From positions 1 to 50,306 of the forward strand of contig DASTUJ010000178.1 of NCBI GenBank assembly GCA_035759705.1: a stretch of 50,306 nucleotides of DNA. Direction: 5' to 3'. Within the stretch, counting starts at the first letter, position 1; each line of letters opens with the position of its first letter. Under the pieces are notes generated by a model. It had not been told where the DNA came from and searched no databases. It was given only the letters and a program-made list of their open reading frames with translations. This stretch comes from Actinomycetota bacterium (GTDB lineage Bacteria > Actinomycetota > CADDZG01 > JAHWKV01). A program made the translations under genes and the position numbers. Of the stretch, positions 27,321 through 35,877 are shown piece by piece.

Positions 27321-28696
27321 GCTTTAGAAACCGCCTGATCCTCTCTGCCGCCCTGGCGGTGGCAATCGCCGTGGCCCTCTCCTCGGTAATCGTCTACTTC
27401 GCGGTCCGCCGCCAGCTGCTGGACCAGGTGGACACCACCCTTTTCCAGCGGGCCGAGTACCTGCAGAGCATCCAGGGCTCCCACTACGTCCGGCCGCCGC
27501 TCGGCGCGGCCGCCGGCTACGCTCAGGTGGTAACCGCACGAGGCGGCGTCGTTCGAGACACCGACGAGTCGATCACGATCCCCGCCACGCAGGAAGCCCG
27601 GCAGGTCGCCGCCGGGCAGCGGGAGACTTTCTTCAGCGATATGAGCGTCGGCGGGACCCGGGTCCGTGTGATCACCGCACCGCTTACCGAGGGTCTGGCC
27701 GTTATGGTCGTCCGGCCGCTCGACGAGGTCGACCTGATCCTCAAACGCCTCGGGCTGCTCCTCAGCCTCATCGCGGCAAGCGGCGTCGCCCTGGCCGCAG
27801 GACTGGGGCGGATGGTCGCCCAGGCAGCCCTCGTCCCGGTCCAGCGCCTGACCGAAGGGGCAGAGCGGGTCGCCGCAGAGGGAAGCCCGTCGCACCGTAT
27901 CGACGTGGGGGGGAACGACGAGATCGGGCGCCTGGCCAACAGCTTCAACTCGATGCTGGAGGCCCTGGACGAGTCGCAGAAGTCCCAGCGGCAGCTGGTA
28001 GCCGACGCATCCCACGAGCTGCGGACCCCGTTGACCAGCCTGAGAACCAACATCGAGGTGCTCGCCCGGGCGGACGAGCTGCCCGAGGAGGAGCACCAGG
28101 AGCTGCTCAGCGACCTCAAGGTCCAGATCCAGGAGTTCACCGTGCTGGTGGGAGACCTGGTCGACCTTGCCCGGGGCGACGAGCCGGAGGCCGGTGAGGA
28201 GGAGATCAGGCTTGACCACCTGGTGGAAAGGGCGGTCCAGCGAATCCGCACCCACTGGACCCAGGTGCAGTTCACCACCGACCTCAAACCCGGCCTGGTC
28301 CGGGGAGCTCCCTCCCGGCTGGACCGCGCGGTCGCCAACCTGCTGGACAACGCCGGGAAGTGGAGCCCGCCCGGCAGCGTGGTCGAGGTCCGGGTCCAGG
28401 GCGGCGAGGTCACAGTTCGGGACCACGGCCCCGGGATCGACGAAGCCGACCTCCCGCACATCTTCGACCGCTTCTACCGGGCCTCCGAGGCTCGGGCGAT
28501 GCCCGGCTCGGGGCTCGGGCTTTCGATTGTCCGGCGGGTGGTCCAGGCGCACGGGGGCACGGTGTCGGCCGAAAACGCCGAGGGCGGCGGCTCGGTGTTC
28601 CGGTTGAGCCTTCCGGCGCTGCCTTTTTCGCCTCCGCCCGAGCCCAAAACAGTCCCGGAAGCCGGCCCCGGGAAGCCTGCGCTGGCCGGCGAATAA
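27317..28696 (+). CDS. Sensor histidine kinase (MprB-like)
   Basis: 459 residues. Membrane helices at about 7-30 and 145-165 enclose an extracellular sensor of about 110 residues. HAMP about 168-222, then the H-box [13 protein letters not shown] with H233, N-box [11 protein letters not shown] with N345, D-box DHGPGID and G-box GSGLGLSI. The Pro-rich tail (last 25 residues) is unusual but common in GC-rich genomes. With the upstream regulator it forms an envelope-sensing pair; the stimulus is unknown. Confidence 0.94.
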   Translation: MSFRNRLILSAALAVAIAVALSSVIVYFAVRRQLLDQVDTTLFQRAEYLQSIQGSHYVRPPLGAAAGYAQVVTARGGVVRDTDESITIPATQEARQVAAGQRETFFSDMSVGGTRVRVITAPLTEGLAVMVVRPLDEVDLILKRLGLLLSLIAASGVALAAGLGRMVAQAALVPVQRLTEGAERVAAEGSPSHRIDVGGNDEIGRLANSFNSMLEALDESQKSQRQLVADASHELRTPLTSLRTNIEVLARADELPEEEHQELLSDLKVQIQEFTVLVGDLVDLARGDEPEAGEEEIRLDHLVERAVQRIRTHWTQVQFTTDLKPGLVRGAPSRLDRAVANLLDNAGKWSPPGSVVEVRVQGGEVTVRDHGPGIDEADLPHIFDRFYRASEARAMPGSGLGLSIVRRVVQAHGGTVSAENAEGGGSVFRLSLPALPFSPPPEPKTVPEAGPGKPALAGE

Positions 28697-28709
28697 CCCC
28701 GCTTTTCCA

Positions 28710-28737
28710 TTCTCACTTGGTTCTTAACCGGACCTCA
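28710..28737. promoter_or_regulatory. Candidate response-regulator binding repeats upstream of the SHOCT-YceI operon
   Basis: TTCTCAC, then TTCTTAACC eleven bases later, then CCTCAG, all within 28 bp, about 75-100 bp before the SHOCT gene. The words match those upstream of the regulator gene (CTCTTAACC, CTCAG). This suggests that the adjacent two-component system controls the operon. Confidence 0.35.
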
Positions 28738-28811
28738 GAGAGCTTTCACACTGAATCGTTTACCTAAGGGCAGGCTGCATTCGACAGCCGCTTTTCAGGA
28801 GGATTTCAATC

Positions 28812-29099
28812 ATGCGTGGATATCCCCAGCACCATTTCGGCGGACCCAGATTTTTCGGCGGCGGCTTCGGGATGTTGTGCGCGCTGATCATCATCGGCCT
28901 TCTCGTCTACCTCGTGGTTCAGTCGAGGCGTGATCGGGACGACCGCCGGACGGTGGTCACCACCAGCAGCCCCGCCGTCCCGGGTGTCCCGCCCGCGACT
29001 CCGGGTCTCCTGACGCCCGCCGAGGTGATCCGCATGCGCTACGCCCGCGGTGAGATCACCCGCGAGGAGTTCGAGACCATGCGCCAGGATCTTGGGTGA
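28812..29099 (+). CDS. SHOCT-domain small membrane protein
   Basis: 95 residues. A Gly/Phe-rich start is followed by one membrane helix (about 20-36, MLCALIIIGLLVYLVVQ), then a Thr/Pro-rich linker and a C-terminal SHOCT helix pair: LTPAEVIRMRYARGEITREE followed by FETM. SHOCT domains appear in small membrane proteins and may mediate oligomerisation. An AGGAGG lies 9 bases before the ATG. Its stop overlaps the next gene in GTGA, so the two form an operon behind the two-component system. Confidence 0.87.
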   Translation: MRGYPQHHFGGPRFFGGGFGMLCALIIIGLLVYLVVQSRRDRDDRRTVVTTSSPAVPGVPPATPGLLTPAEVIRMRYARGEITREEFETMRQDLG

Positions 29100-29806
29100 G
29101 GTTGTCCAAAGGCAAGGCTCTGGCGGGCAGCCTGGTTCTGGTCTCGGTAGCGGGAATCGGCGCGGCCTACCTGGTCTTTTTCACCCCGGACGCCCGGGCG
29201 CCGGTTTCCCTCACCGACCCGGACGACCAGACCCACGCGTCGGCTCGCTTCCCGAATGTCGACGCGGCGGGGCGCTGGGTGATCCGTGAGGGGTCCGAGG
29301 CGGGGTACCGGGTGAAGGAGAAGCTGGCCCGCATGCCTGCGGCAAGCGACGCGGTCGGCAGGACCACCGGGCTCACCGGCGGCTTCACGGTTTCCGGAAG
29401 AGACGGCGGCTACTCGATCTCGAGCATCGCAGTTGACGTCGACATGAGCCGCCTGACCAGCGACAGCCCCCGGCGGGACGAGACCCTGCGCCGCAGGGGA
29501 CTGGAGACCGAGCGCTTCCCGACGGCCAGCTTTCGAAGCCCGGGACCGATGGATCTGCCGAACAACCTCGGCTCCGGCGACCCGATCGAGTTCCTGCTGG
29601 ACGGTGCGCTCACAATTCACGGCGTGACCCGCCAGGTGTCGATACCGGTTCGGGCCCAGCTCGCCTCCGAAACGCTGGAGGTGGTCGGCTCCTTGAGGAT
29701 GCACATGGCCGACTTCGGCATCGAGGCCCCCAACGTGGCCAACATCGTCTCGGTGGAGCCGACCGGCACCATGGAGTTCAAGCTGCTGCTGGAAAAGGCG
29801 GCCTGA
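29096..29806 (+). CDS. YceI family lipid-binding protein
   Basis: 236 residues. N-terminal membrane or signal helix (about 9-29), then a YceI lipocalin-like barrel: WVIREGSEAGYRVKEKL, TGLTGGFTVSG, IAVDVDMSRLTSD, RDETLRRRGLETERFPTASF, LTIHGVTRQVSIPV and MADFGIEAPNVANIVSVEP. These barrels bind polyisoprenoid or other amphiphiles outside the membrane. Translation is coupled to the SHOCT gene. A strong hairpin terminator follows 16 bp later. Confidence 0.92.
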   Translation: MRLSKGKALAGSLVLVSVAGIGAAYLVFFTPDARAPVSLTDPDDQTHASARFPNVDAAGRWVIREGSEAGYRVKEKLARMPAASDAVGRTTGLTGGFTVSGRDGGYSISSIAVDVDMSRLTSDSPRRDETLRRRGLETERFPTASFRSPGPMDLPNNLGSGDPIEFLLDGALTIHGVTRQVSIPVRAQLASETLEVVGSLRMHMADFGIEAPNVANIVSVEPTGTMEFKLLLEKAA

Positions 29807-29822
29807 CGCCGGATTCAAGTGT

Positions 29823-29862
29823 CCCCTGGGTTCGTTTCCTCCCCCCTTAACGAACCCAGGGG
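29823..29862. terminator. Bidirectional hairpin between convergent genes
   Basis: Perfect 14-bp inverted repeat (arms CCCCTGGGTTCGTT and AACGAACCCAGGGG) with a 12-base loop. It lies between the stops of the YceI gene and the minus-strand membrane protein gene. No clear T-run follows on either side, so it may be an mRNA end-stabilising hairpin rather than a fully intrinsic terminator. Confidence 0.65.
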
Positions 29863-29877
29863 GAAGTACCAGGCAAC

Positions 29878-30609
29878 TCAGTCGGAGGCCGGCTCCAAGG
29901 GCTCCAGGTCCTCGTCGTCGACCGGGCGATCCGACCGGCGGATCACGAACGCAGTCCCCAGCATCCAGAACACCAGCATCCAGGGCTGGGCCTGACTCAA
30001 TACGAAGAACAGGCTGCCCAGGAACGCCGACAACGGTCCGACAACCTCGGGGGGCGGAAGCACGCCCAGGACGGCGCCGATCAGGGCGAAGTTGGCAAGG
30101 AGCCCGGAGAAGGCGCCGCTCCTGCGGATGGCCATGCCGAACCCGAGCAACAGAGGGACGGACCCGGGGACGAGGAGAGTTACCGCCACCGCCCAGAGGA
30201 TCGCCAGGCCGGCGACCATCTCGGAGGAAAAGCCGTCCCGGTGGACCAGCCCGACCATACCCAGCTGCAGAAGGCTGACGACAAGAACCAGGACTGCGTA
30301 GACCACCGTCCCCGCCAGCCCGACGATCGCCCAGGCGCGAGCATCCTCGTGGCCGGCGTCGCACAGGCGCCTCCACATACCGGCACCGAAGACGATCAGG
30401 CAGATCGCCGCCAGTCCGTAGAGGTAGGACGACACCGACTGGAAGGTGCTCTGGCCGAGGAAGTATTCGGCGATCTCGCCCGCCGGTGCCTCGAACGGCG
30501 AAGGCACTCCGCCCTTGACGTTGCCGAACCGCGCAGCGAAATGGGCGAACAGGACCGCGCCGAGGCCGGCCAGAGGAACCGATTTGTTGAAAGAGATCTG
30601 TCTGCTCAT
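29878..30609 (-). CDS. Polytopic membrane protein of unknown function
   Basis: 243 residues from ATG at 30609. About six to seven hydrophobic segments are visible: near the N-terminus PLAGLGAVLFAHFAA, then YLYGLAAICLIVFGAGMW, GLAGTVVYAVLVLVVSLLQL, ILWAVAVTLLVPGSVPLLLG, FALIGAVLGVLPPP and WMLVFWMLGTAFVI, ending in an acidic tail. The pattern resembles unnamed DUF4386-like actinobacterial membrane proteins, but I do not recognise a family with certainty. It is a single gene, divergent from the cupredoxin gene. Confidence 0.75.
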   Translation of the reverse strand: MSRQISFNKSVPLAGLGAVLFAHFAARFGNVKGGVPSPFEAPAGEIAEYFLGQSTFQSVSSYLYGLAAICLIVFGAGMWRRLCDAGHEDARAWAIVGLAGTVVYAVLVLVVSLLQLGMVGLVHRDGFSSEMVAGLAILWAVAVTLLVPGSVPLLLGFGMAIRRSGAFSGLLANFALIGAVLGVLPPPEVVGPLSAFLGSLFFVLSQAQPWMLVFWMLGTAFVIRRSDRPVDDEDLEPLEPASD

Positions 30610-30688
30610 GCAGGCTTTCCGCAGGTAGGAGGTCAACCTCTACAATAAGCCCCTGCGACATCTGCCGGTCACCAGGGGGAGGATCCAC

Positions 30689-31186
30689 ATGGCTCGCTAC
30701 ACCCGACTTCTCAGCATCTTTGCGGTACTGGTTCTGTTTGCTTCAGCTTGCGGCGGCAACGGGGACGACGACGGCGACGCCGGCACCGAGGGGACCGGAT
30801 CCGGGTCCGCCACCGGCACCGAAGCGGCGGATGGCACGCCCACCCCGATCGTCGAGGAGACCATGGCACTTTCCGGCGGCGAGACCGCCAACTTCCACGA
30901 CGAGGCGGACGTAACCGGCGAGGACAGCATCGAGCTGGAGCTGGACGACAACTACTTCGAGCCGACCGTCATGACCGGCCAGGCCGGGCAGGAGATCACG
31001 CTGGAGCTGTTCAACGAGGGCGGCAACATCCACAACTTCTCCGTCACCGAACAAAACGTGTCGGAGGACCTCGAAGAGGGCGGCAAACAAGAGGTCGAGG
31101 TCAAGTTCCCCGAGTCCGGTGCTCTCAAGTTCTTCTGCAAGTACCACCAGGAGCTAGGCATGCGCGGCGAGCTGAAGGTCTCCTGA
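30689..31186 (+). CDS. Cupredoxin-domain lipoprotein
   Basis: 165 residues. Signal peptide with lipobox FASAC (C21), an Asp/Gly/Thr-rich linker, then a plastocyanin-like domain from about residue 78: DDNYFEPTVMTGQAGQEIT, NEGGNIHNFSV, FFCKYHQELGMRG. A type 1 copper set is present: H115, C150, H153, M158. It should carry electrons or store copper on the outer face of the membrane. ATG follows GGGGGAGGA about 7 bases upstream. Confidence 0.9.
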   Translation: MARYTRLLSIFAVLVLFASACGGNGDDDGDAGTEGTGSGSATGTEAADGTPTPIVEETMALSGGETANFHDEADVTGEDSIELELDDNYFEPTVMTGQAGQEITLELFNEGGNIHNFSVTEQNVSEDLEEGGKQEVEVKFPESGALKFFCKYHQELGMRGELKVS

Positions 31187-31193
31187 GCCGGGC

Positions 31194-31550
31194 TTAGTCG
31201 GGCAGCTTGAAGTGGGGGTTCTCGATAACCCCGACCACGTCTTCGGTCGGACTGAGAACCGTCGCCACCCTGATCCCTTCGCCCACCTCGAAGATGTCGG
31301 TCCGGGGTTGTGCTCCGCCGCCCATGAGGGTTCCGAGCGCCTGCTCGATGTTCCGAACGCCCCAGTAGGAGACGGCCCCGGCTTCTACGTCGGCTTCGGG
31401 GTCCAGGCCCAGCTCGTATCCGCCTACGTTGAAGCCGACGTAGAAGGGCTCGTCGAAGTACGGCTGCATTCCGAGGACGCTGCTCCACCACTCCTTGGCG
31501 GCTTCCAGGTCGGGGGCGGGGTATATGACGGTTCTAAGGCCCTGAAACAT
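31194..31550 (-). CDS. VOC (glyoxalase/bleomycin resistance) superfamily protein
   Basis: 118 residues from ATG at 31550, preceded by GGAGGT seven bases upstream. Two beta-alpha-beta-beta-beta halves: RTVIYPAPDLEAAKEWWSSV and LGMQPYFDE, then AVSYWGVRNIEQALGTLMGG and VLSPTEDVVGVIENP. Such proteins bind metals or small ligands; the metal set is incomplete to my eye, so an enzyme activity cannot be named. It lies divergent to the PPOX gene. Confidence 0.87.
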   Translation of the reverse strand: MFQGLRTVIYPAPDLEAAKEWWSSVLGMQPYFDEPFYVGFNVGGYELGLDPEADVEAGAVSYWGVRNIEQALGTLMGGGAQPRTDIFEVGEGIRVATVLSPTEDVVGVIENPHFKLPD

Positions 31551-31617
31551 TTGAGCTACCTCCAGAAATCGGGCCGAAGGGCCACGTGTACGCCCCGAGA
31601 AAGCTAGGCTGAAGCAC

Positions 31618-32193
31618 ATGGTAAGTCAGGGTGGAGGTTGGGAACCACCGGGAGCCGGCAGCGGTTGGGGGCCGGCGGGCGTTGCGGCGCCCCGTCCGGA
31701 CAAGCCGGTCTCCAGCAAGCGCCCGTACATGCCCGGCTACGGGGTCAAGGGTCCCGAGGAGGGCGGCGGCCTGCTTCCCTGGGCCTGGGCCGAGGGCAGG
31801 CTGACCCGCAGCCACGACTACTGGCTGGCGTCGGTGCGGCCGGACGGCCGGCCCCACGTCATGCCGGTGTGGGGCGCCTGGAACCAGGGCTCCTTCTGGT
31901 TCAGCGGGAGCGGCAAATCCCGCAAGATTCTCAACCTCCGGGACAACCCCGCCTGCAGCGTCACCACCGACGACGCCCAGGAGCCGGTGGTAGTCGAGGG
32001 GACGGCCGAGATTGTCGACAACCGGGCGCTGCTGGCCATCTTCCTAAACCGGATCAACATGAAGTACCAGACCAACTACACGCTGGACTTCCTCGATCCC
32101 GAGGTGAACGCCTGCGTGAAGGTGAAGCCGGCCCGGGTCTTCGGGCTGGAGCAGGAGAACTTCACCGGCTCGCCCACGCGTTGGGACTTCTAG
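31618..32193 (+). CDS. PPOX-class flavin/deazaflavin-binding protein
   Basis: 191 residues. A Gly/Pro-rich leader of about 35 residues precedes MPGYGVKG, LLPWAWAEGRLTRSHDYWLA, VRPDGRPHVMPVWGAWNQGS and FWFSGSGKSRKILNLRDNP, the conserved face of the PPOX split-barrel family. Cofactor may be F420 or FMN. ATG at 31618 has only a weak ribosome binding site. The TspO gene starts 29 bp after its stop on the same strand. Confidence 0.85.
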   Translation: MVSQGGGWEPPGAGSGWGPAGVAAPRPDKPVSSKRPYMPGYGVKGPEEGGGLLPWAWAEGRLTRSHDYWLASVRPDGRPHVMPVWGAWNQGSFWFSGSGKSRKILNLRDNPACSVTTDDAQEPVVVEGTAEIVDNRALLAIFLNRINMKYQTNYTLDFLDPEVNACVKVKPARVFGLEQENFTGSPTRWDF

Positions 32194-32222
32194 CTACGGG
32201 ACATCGGACCAGAAGCGGGCTC

Positions 32223-32669
32223 ATGGCCGCTCTGTTCATCGCGGCCGCGCAGACGGCCGGACTGATCGGCATCCCTTTCACCACGGTCGGCCCCTGGTAC
32301 AACAACCTCGAGAAGGCGCCCTTCAACCCGCCTTCCTGGGTGTTCGGCCCCGTCTGGACTCTTCTCTACCTGATGATCGGGTACGCCGGGTGGCGCGCCT
32401 GGCTGGCGGAGCCTTCCCGGAGCCGCACGCTCGCCCTTCGTGGTTGGTGGACGCAGCTGGCGCTGAACGCCTCCTGGACTCCGGTCTTCTTCGGACTTCA
32501 GCAGCCGGAGGCCGGGCTGGTGGTGCTGCTGCTGGTCGTGGTGGCGGTCGCCGCAACCTGGTGGCACCTGCGGAAGGCAGCCGCGACGGCCGGGATGCTG
32601 TTCGTGCCCTATCTCGGGTGGGTCCTGTTTGCGACCGCCCTAAACGCCTGGATAGTCTTCGCCAACTAA
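32223..32669 (+). CDS. TspO/MBR family membrane protein
   Basis: 148 residues with five predicted membrane helices. Family marks are WYNNLEKAPFNPPSWVFGPV, TLLYLMIGYAGWRAW, LNASWTPVFFG and the last helix GWVLFATALNAWIV. TspO binds tetrapyrroles, cholesterol-like ligands and protoporphyrin IX and is linked to stress responses and light- or redox-dependent control. It sits in the same direction after the PPOX gene, itself a family that can bind haem-pathway intermediates. Confidence 0.93.
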   Translation: MAALFIAAAQTAGLIGIPFTTVGPWYNNLEKAPFNPPSWVFGPVWTLLYLMIGYAGWRAWLAEPSRSRTLALRGWWTQLALNASWTPVFFGLQQPEAGLVVLLLVVVAVAATWWHLRKAAATAGMLFVPYLGWVLFATALNAWIVFAN

Positions 32670-33232
32670 GGCAGGTACTGCTCCTCGATCGCAGTGATAC
32701 GCCCTCCGGCTACCGTGAGCCAGAACGGCACCGCCAGACGGTCTACCGTCTTCAGGTAGGCGTCCATCTCCTGCAGAGTTGCGTCGTTCAGGTCGGCGTT
32801 GGAGTCCTGAGCCAGCTTCACCAGCTTCACCGTCGCCTCCGGCGCAAGCGTTCCGGTCCGCAGCTTCTTGTTGGCATTGACGATGTAGTAGTCGTTCGGG
32901 AGGTCGCTCTCACCCGGGTTGTCCCGTTTGAAGGCGTCGACCGCCTCCTGCCCGGAGAGGATCTGGATCACGTCGATGGTCGCCTTGCGCTCCGGGACGC
33001 TGAGCTCGGTGAGGTACGCCGGGTGGCGGCCGTCCGCCAGGTCCAGTAGGCCGGCCGCGATCGACTCGGCGGGTAACGGGGTGGTGGAGGCATCCGGCGT
33101 CGGGGTCGCAGGCCCGGAGGTGCCGGTTGGGGTCGGGGACTCCAGGACCACCGGGTCGTCGTTCGAACACGCCGAAAACACGACCAGTAGAAGCACGGCA
33201 GCAAGCACCCTTACTGACCGAAATCGCGTCAT
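32666..33232 (-). CDS. Lipoprotein of unknown function
   Basis: 188 residues. Signal peptide with lipobox VVFSAC (C22), a Thr/Pro/Ser linker (about 28-57), then a compact domain with SIAAGLLDLADGRHPAYLTE, ATIDVIQILSGQEAVDAFKR, NDYYIVNANKKLRTGTLAPE and a final beta pair FWLTVAGGRITAIEEQYLP. I do not recognise a named family. Its stop overlaps the TspO stop in CTAA. ATG at the start; the divergent GT-C gene begins 109 bp away. Confidence 0.75.
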   Translation of the reverse strand: MTRFRSVRVLAAVLLLVVFSACSNDDPVVLESPTPTGTSGPATPTPDASTTPLPAESIAAGLLDLADGRHPAYLTELSVPERKATIDVIQILSGQEAVDAFKRDNPGESDLPNDYYIVNANKKLRTGTLAPEATVKLVKLAQDSNADLNDATLQEMDAYLKTVDRLAVPFWLTVAGGRITAIEEQYLP

Positions 33233-33341
33233 GGGCAGAGCCTAGATCGTAGGCGTGCTTTTCACCACTGGCGCACCACTGCGCCGGAGCCGGACTGTAG
33301 GATCGGTCCGCCTCTGCCCATAACCCCTACACAGGATCTGG

Positions 33342-35081
33342 ATGCCCAGGGAAACCGCAGACGAACCGAGCCGCCGGGGGGTGCTGCCGGCCCTCTCTCG
33401 CCTCGTCGCATCTCCGATCTTCTGCTACCTCAGCGTCCTGGCAATCCAGCTGAGGGTGGTGTGGGAGTTCTGGTCCGGACGCGATCTCCCGTACGGCGAC
33501 ACGTCCGGGTACTTCACGGTCGCTCAGGTCTGGGCAGACTCGCTAAAAAACGCCTTCTTCTGGTCGCCGCTCTACACGGCGTACTACGGAACGGTCCTGA
33601 AATTCGCCGGTGACCCGGTGGTGGCCACGCTGGTCCACCGCATGATCGTCGTCTTCGCCGTCACCGTCCTGGTGACGGCGGTAGCCCGCCGACTGCTCCC
33701 GGCGAGCGCCGCCTGGCTCGTGGCCGTGTGGTGGGCAGTTCTGCCCATCAACTACGACACCCTCTACGAGGTACATCTCTTCTCGTTCATCCCCGTACTT
33801 GCCGCAGTCCTGCTGGTGGCTTCGAACCCGACCCACGGCCGCAGGGCGGCGGCTCTTGCGATCTTCGGCGCTTCAACGTTGCTCGTGCGCAACGAGATGA
33901 TCTTCGCTACCGCAGTCTTCGGGATTTTCTGCCTCTGGGCTCTTTTGCGGGAGGCGCGCCGCAGCGGAGGCGGCGGGGGATTCCTGCGGCTTCTTCGCCC
34001 CTATCTGGCCGGCGCAGCAGTGGCGGCGCTGGTCGTGGCGTTCTTTTACACCCGGTCGACCGTTCAGCTCCCCCAGCTCGCAGATATCTTCCGTGAACGA
34101 GCCAGGGTGAACTTCTGCCAGGCCTACGCCTTCAGCTACAAGCAGAGAAACCCGGAGTGGCCGGGCAACCCCTTCACCGACTGCGGCGGGTTGATGGCAT
34201 CCACCTTCCACTCCGGCGACGAGAGCTCGTCCGGCCCGGGATTCACCGAGAGCGTTCGCCGCAACCCCGACGCGGTGCTGGATTACGTCATGTGGAACGC
34301 GGCTCTCGTGCCCAACGGCATCCAGCTGGCGTTGTTCAACGGGACCTCCCGCAGCCAAAACCCCGACTACGTGACGGTGCCTCTCAACCAGACGCTCCCA
34401 TGGATCCTGTCGGTCGTTTGTTTGTTGATGCTTCTCGGGGGCGCCTGGGCGTACCTCGGGGATCGCCGGTTCTGGAGGGACTGGATCGGTGATCGGCGGT
34501 GGCCGCTGCTCGCATTGGCGTCACCGGCGATCGGGGTGGTTGTCGTGATGATCCAGCAGAGGCCGCGGCCCAGCTACATGTTCTCGTTCACCCTGCTCCT
34601 GATGATCCTCGTCGGGTTCTCGGCGTTCACGTTCCTTCGGGTGTTCCGCTCGAGCGATCTCCTGGCCGCCGCAGTACCGCTGGTCGTCCTGGCGGTTCTT
34701 GTCCTCGCCCCGACGCCCTATACGGAGGGCTCGCGGCCCCTGCAGGAAAGATACGAAAGCCTCGAACCTCGTTTAGAGGAACTGAGCGTCACCGGTACAT
34801 CCGTGCCGGGCTACCGGGAAGATCTGTGCCGGTACCTGTCCGTCTCCAACTGCAAGATCGTCGACTACTGGACCGCCGTGCGCCCGCTTGCGGTGGCAGG
34901 GGGTGACCTCGATGCAGTCCTAGCGCAGCTGGACATCGGACTCTTCTACGCCGACGAAGCCGTCTTGAACGATCCCATCGCCGCCGAAATAGTCGGTGGA
35001 GCCAACCCGGAGTGGAGGCGCACGGAAGGAACCACCGGGCCGGCGCTGTTCGAACGGGTATCGAGCGGGCCGCAGAATTGA
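33342..35081 (+). CDS. GT-C-like multi-pass membrane glycosyltransferase
   Basis: 579 residues. Around ten membrane helices between about 25 and 460, with a periplasmic-loop acidic motif YGDTSGYFTVAQVW after the first helix, comparable to the catalytic Asp loop of GT39/GT83-like enzymes. A large extracytoplasmic insert around 235-320 holds several Cys (VNFCQAY, FTDCGG). The last 110 residues are soluble. Likely transfers sugar from a polyprenyl phosphate donor to a surface acceptor; the linked GT2 enzyme could make such a donor. Function is inferred from topology and context. Confidence 0.75.
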   Translation: MPRETADEPSRRGVLPALSRLVASPIFCYLSVLAIQLRVVWEFWSGRDLPYGDTSGYFTVAQVWADSLKNAFFWSPLYTAYYGTVLKFAGDPVVATLVHRMIVVFAVTVLVTAVARRLLPASAAWLVAVWWAVLPINYDTLYEVHLFSFIPVLAAVLLVASNPTHGRRAAALAIFGASTLLVRNEMIFATAVFGIFCLWALLREARRSGGGGGFLRLLRPYLAGAAVAALVVAFFYTRSTVQLPQLADIFRERARVNFCQAYAFSYKQRNPEWPGNPFTDCGGLMASTFHSGDESSSGPGFTESVRRNPDAVLDYVMWNAALVPNGIQLALFNGTSRSQNPDYVTVPLNQTLPWILSVVCLLMLLGGAWAYLGDRRFWRDWIGDRRWPLLALASPAIGVVVVMIQQRPRPSYMFSFTLLLMILVGFSAFTFLRVFRSSDLLAAAVPLVVLAVLVLAPTPYTEGSRPLQERYESLEPRLEELSVTGTSVPGYREDLCRYLSVSNCKIVDYWTAVRPLAVAGGDLDAVLAQLDIGLFYADEAVLNDPIAAEIVGGANPEWRRTEGTTGPALFERVSSGPQN

Positions 35082-35086
35082 GCTCG

Positions 35087-35839
35087 CTACCGGCTGCAGA
35101 CTGCCATCAAATCCAGGCCGGCTTCCGGGCGGTCCGACCGAAGTTCGAAATCGGAGGTCGTGAACTCCGACCCCGGACTCCCCTCGCGAATGCGGGAGCG
35201 GGTCAGCTTGTAGTCGTAGAGGATCTGCCGGACCCGACGGGGAAGGATTTTGCGAAGACGGAGCGGATCCTTCCTGAGCAGGGACCTCAGCTGCCGGCGT
35301 TCGTCGTCGAAGAAATCCATGTACCGGGGGGAGCCGAAGAGCGCGTATATCTGGACCCGGCGATAGTGCTCCCGGCAAACGGCTTCCAGCTCGAGGGGGT
35401 CGTACTCCCGGTAGTGGTAGGGGTCGATGATCTCATCGGGCATCCCGAACGTCAGGCGGTTGGGCGTGACGAAGACGGCGACGCCGTCCGGCCGGAGCAC
35501 TCGCACCGATTCCGCAAGCAGGGGCTCGGGGTCCGGGATGTGCTCGATCGAGTGGATGGAGAGCACGGAGGAGAATCGATCGCCGGCAAACGGCAGATTG
35601 CGCATGTCTGCCGCAACGCACGGTCCGGCCAGGGCTCCGAGGGGCTCGGGCTCGAGATCCAACCCGACCACCCGTCGGGGCGCGAGCAGCACGTGAGCGT
35701 GGCCCGTGCCGCAACCGATGTCCAGCACCGTTCCCCCGTCGAGGAACTGTGCCGCGAGCGAGTAGCAGGCGGCGTGCCTCTGCCAGCTGGCGTTGAACCC
35801 CCCGCTGGACGTGACGATACGTTCGCCGGTTACCCTCAA
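35087..35839 (-). CDS. SAM-dependent class I methyltransferase
   Basis: 250 residues. Rossmann methyltransferase: motif I VLDIGCGTGHAHVLL, VVGLDLEPE, CVAADMRNLPFAGDRF, SIHSIEHIPDPEPLLAES and RVLRPDGVAVFVTPN. The C-terminal part (about 150-250) contains YHYREYDPLELEAV and a basic stretch, as in methyltransferases of surface polysaccharide or small-molecule clusters. TTG start with GAGG a few bases upstream; only 38 bp separate it from the divergent glycosyltransferase. It ends 5 bp from the GT-C gene. Confidence 0.87.
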   Translation of the reverse strand: MRVTGERIVTSSGGFNASWQRHAACYSLAAQFLDGGTVLDIGCGTGHAHVLLAPRRVVGLDLEPEPLGALAGPCVAADMRNLPFAGDRFSSVLSIHSIEHIPDPEPLLAESVRVLRPDGVAVFVTPNRLTFGMPDEIIDPYHYREYDPLELEAVCREHYRRVQIYALFGSPRYMDFFDDERRQLRSLLRKDPLRLRKILPRRVRQILYDYKLTRSRIREGSPGSEFTTSDFELRSDRPEAGLDLMAVCSR

Positions 35840-35848
35840 AACCGCCTC

Positions 35849-35870
35849 ACCGTACCTTCCGAAGGACGGT
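35849..35870. promoter_or_regulatory. Inverted repeat between divergent methyltransferase and GT2 genes
   Basis: Nested arms ACCGT/ACGGT and CCTTC/GAAGG form a near-perfect 22-bp dyad, with one unpaired A and a single central base. It occupies more than half of the 38-bp gap between two divergent genes and could serve as a shared operator. Confidence 0.3.
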
Positions 35871-35877
35871 CTGCAGC

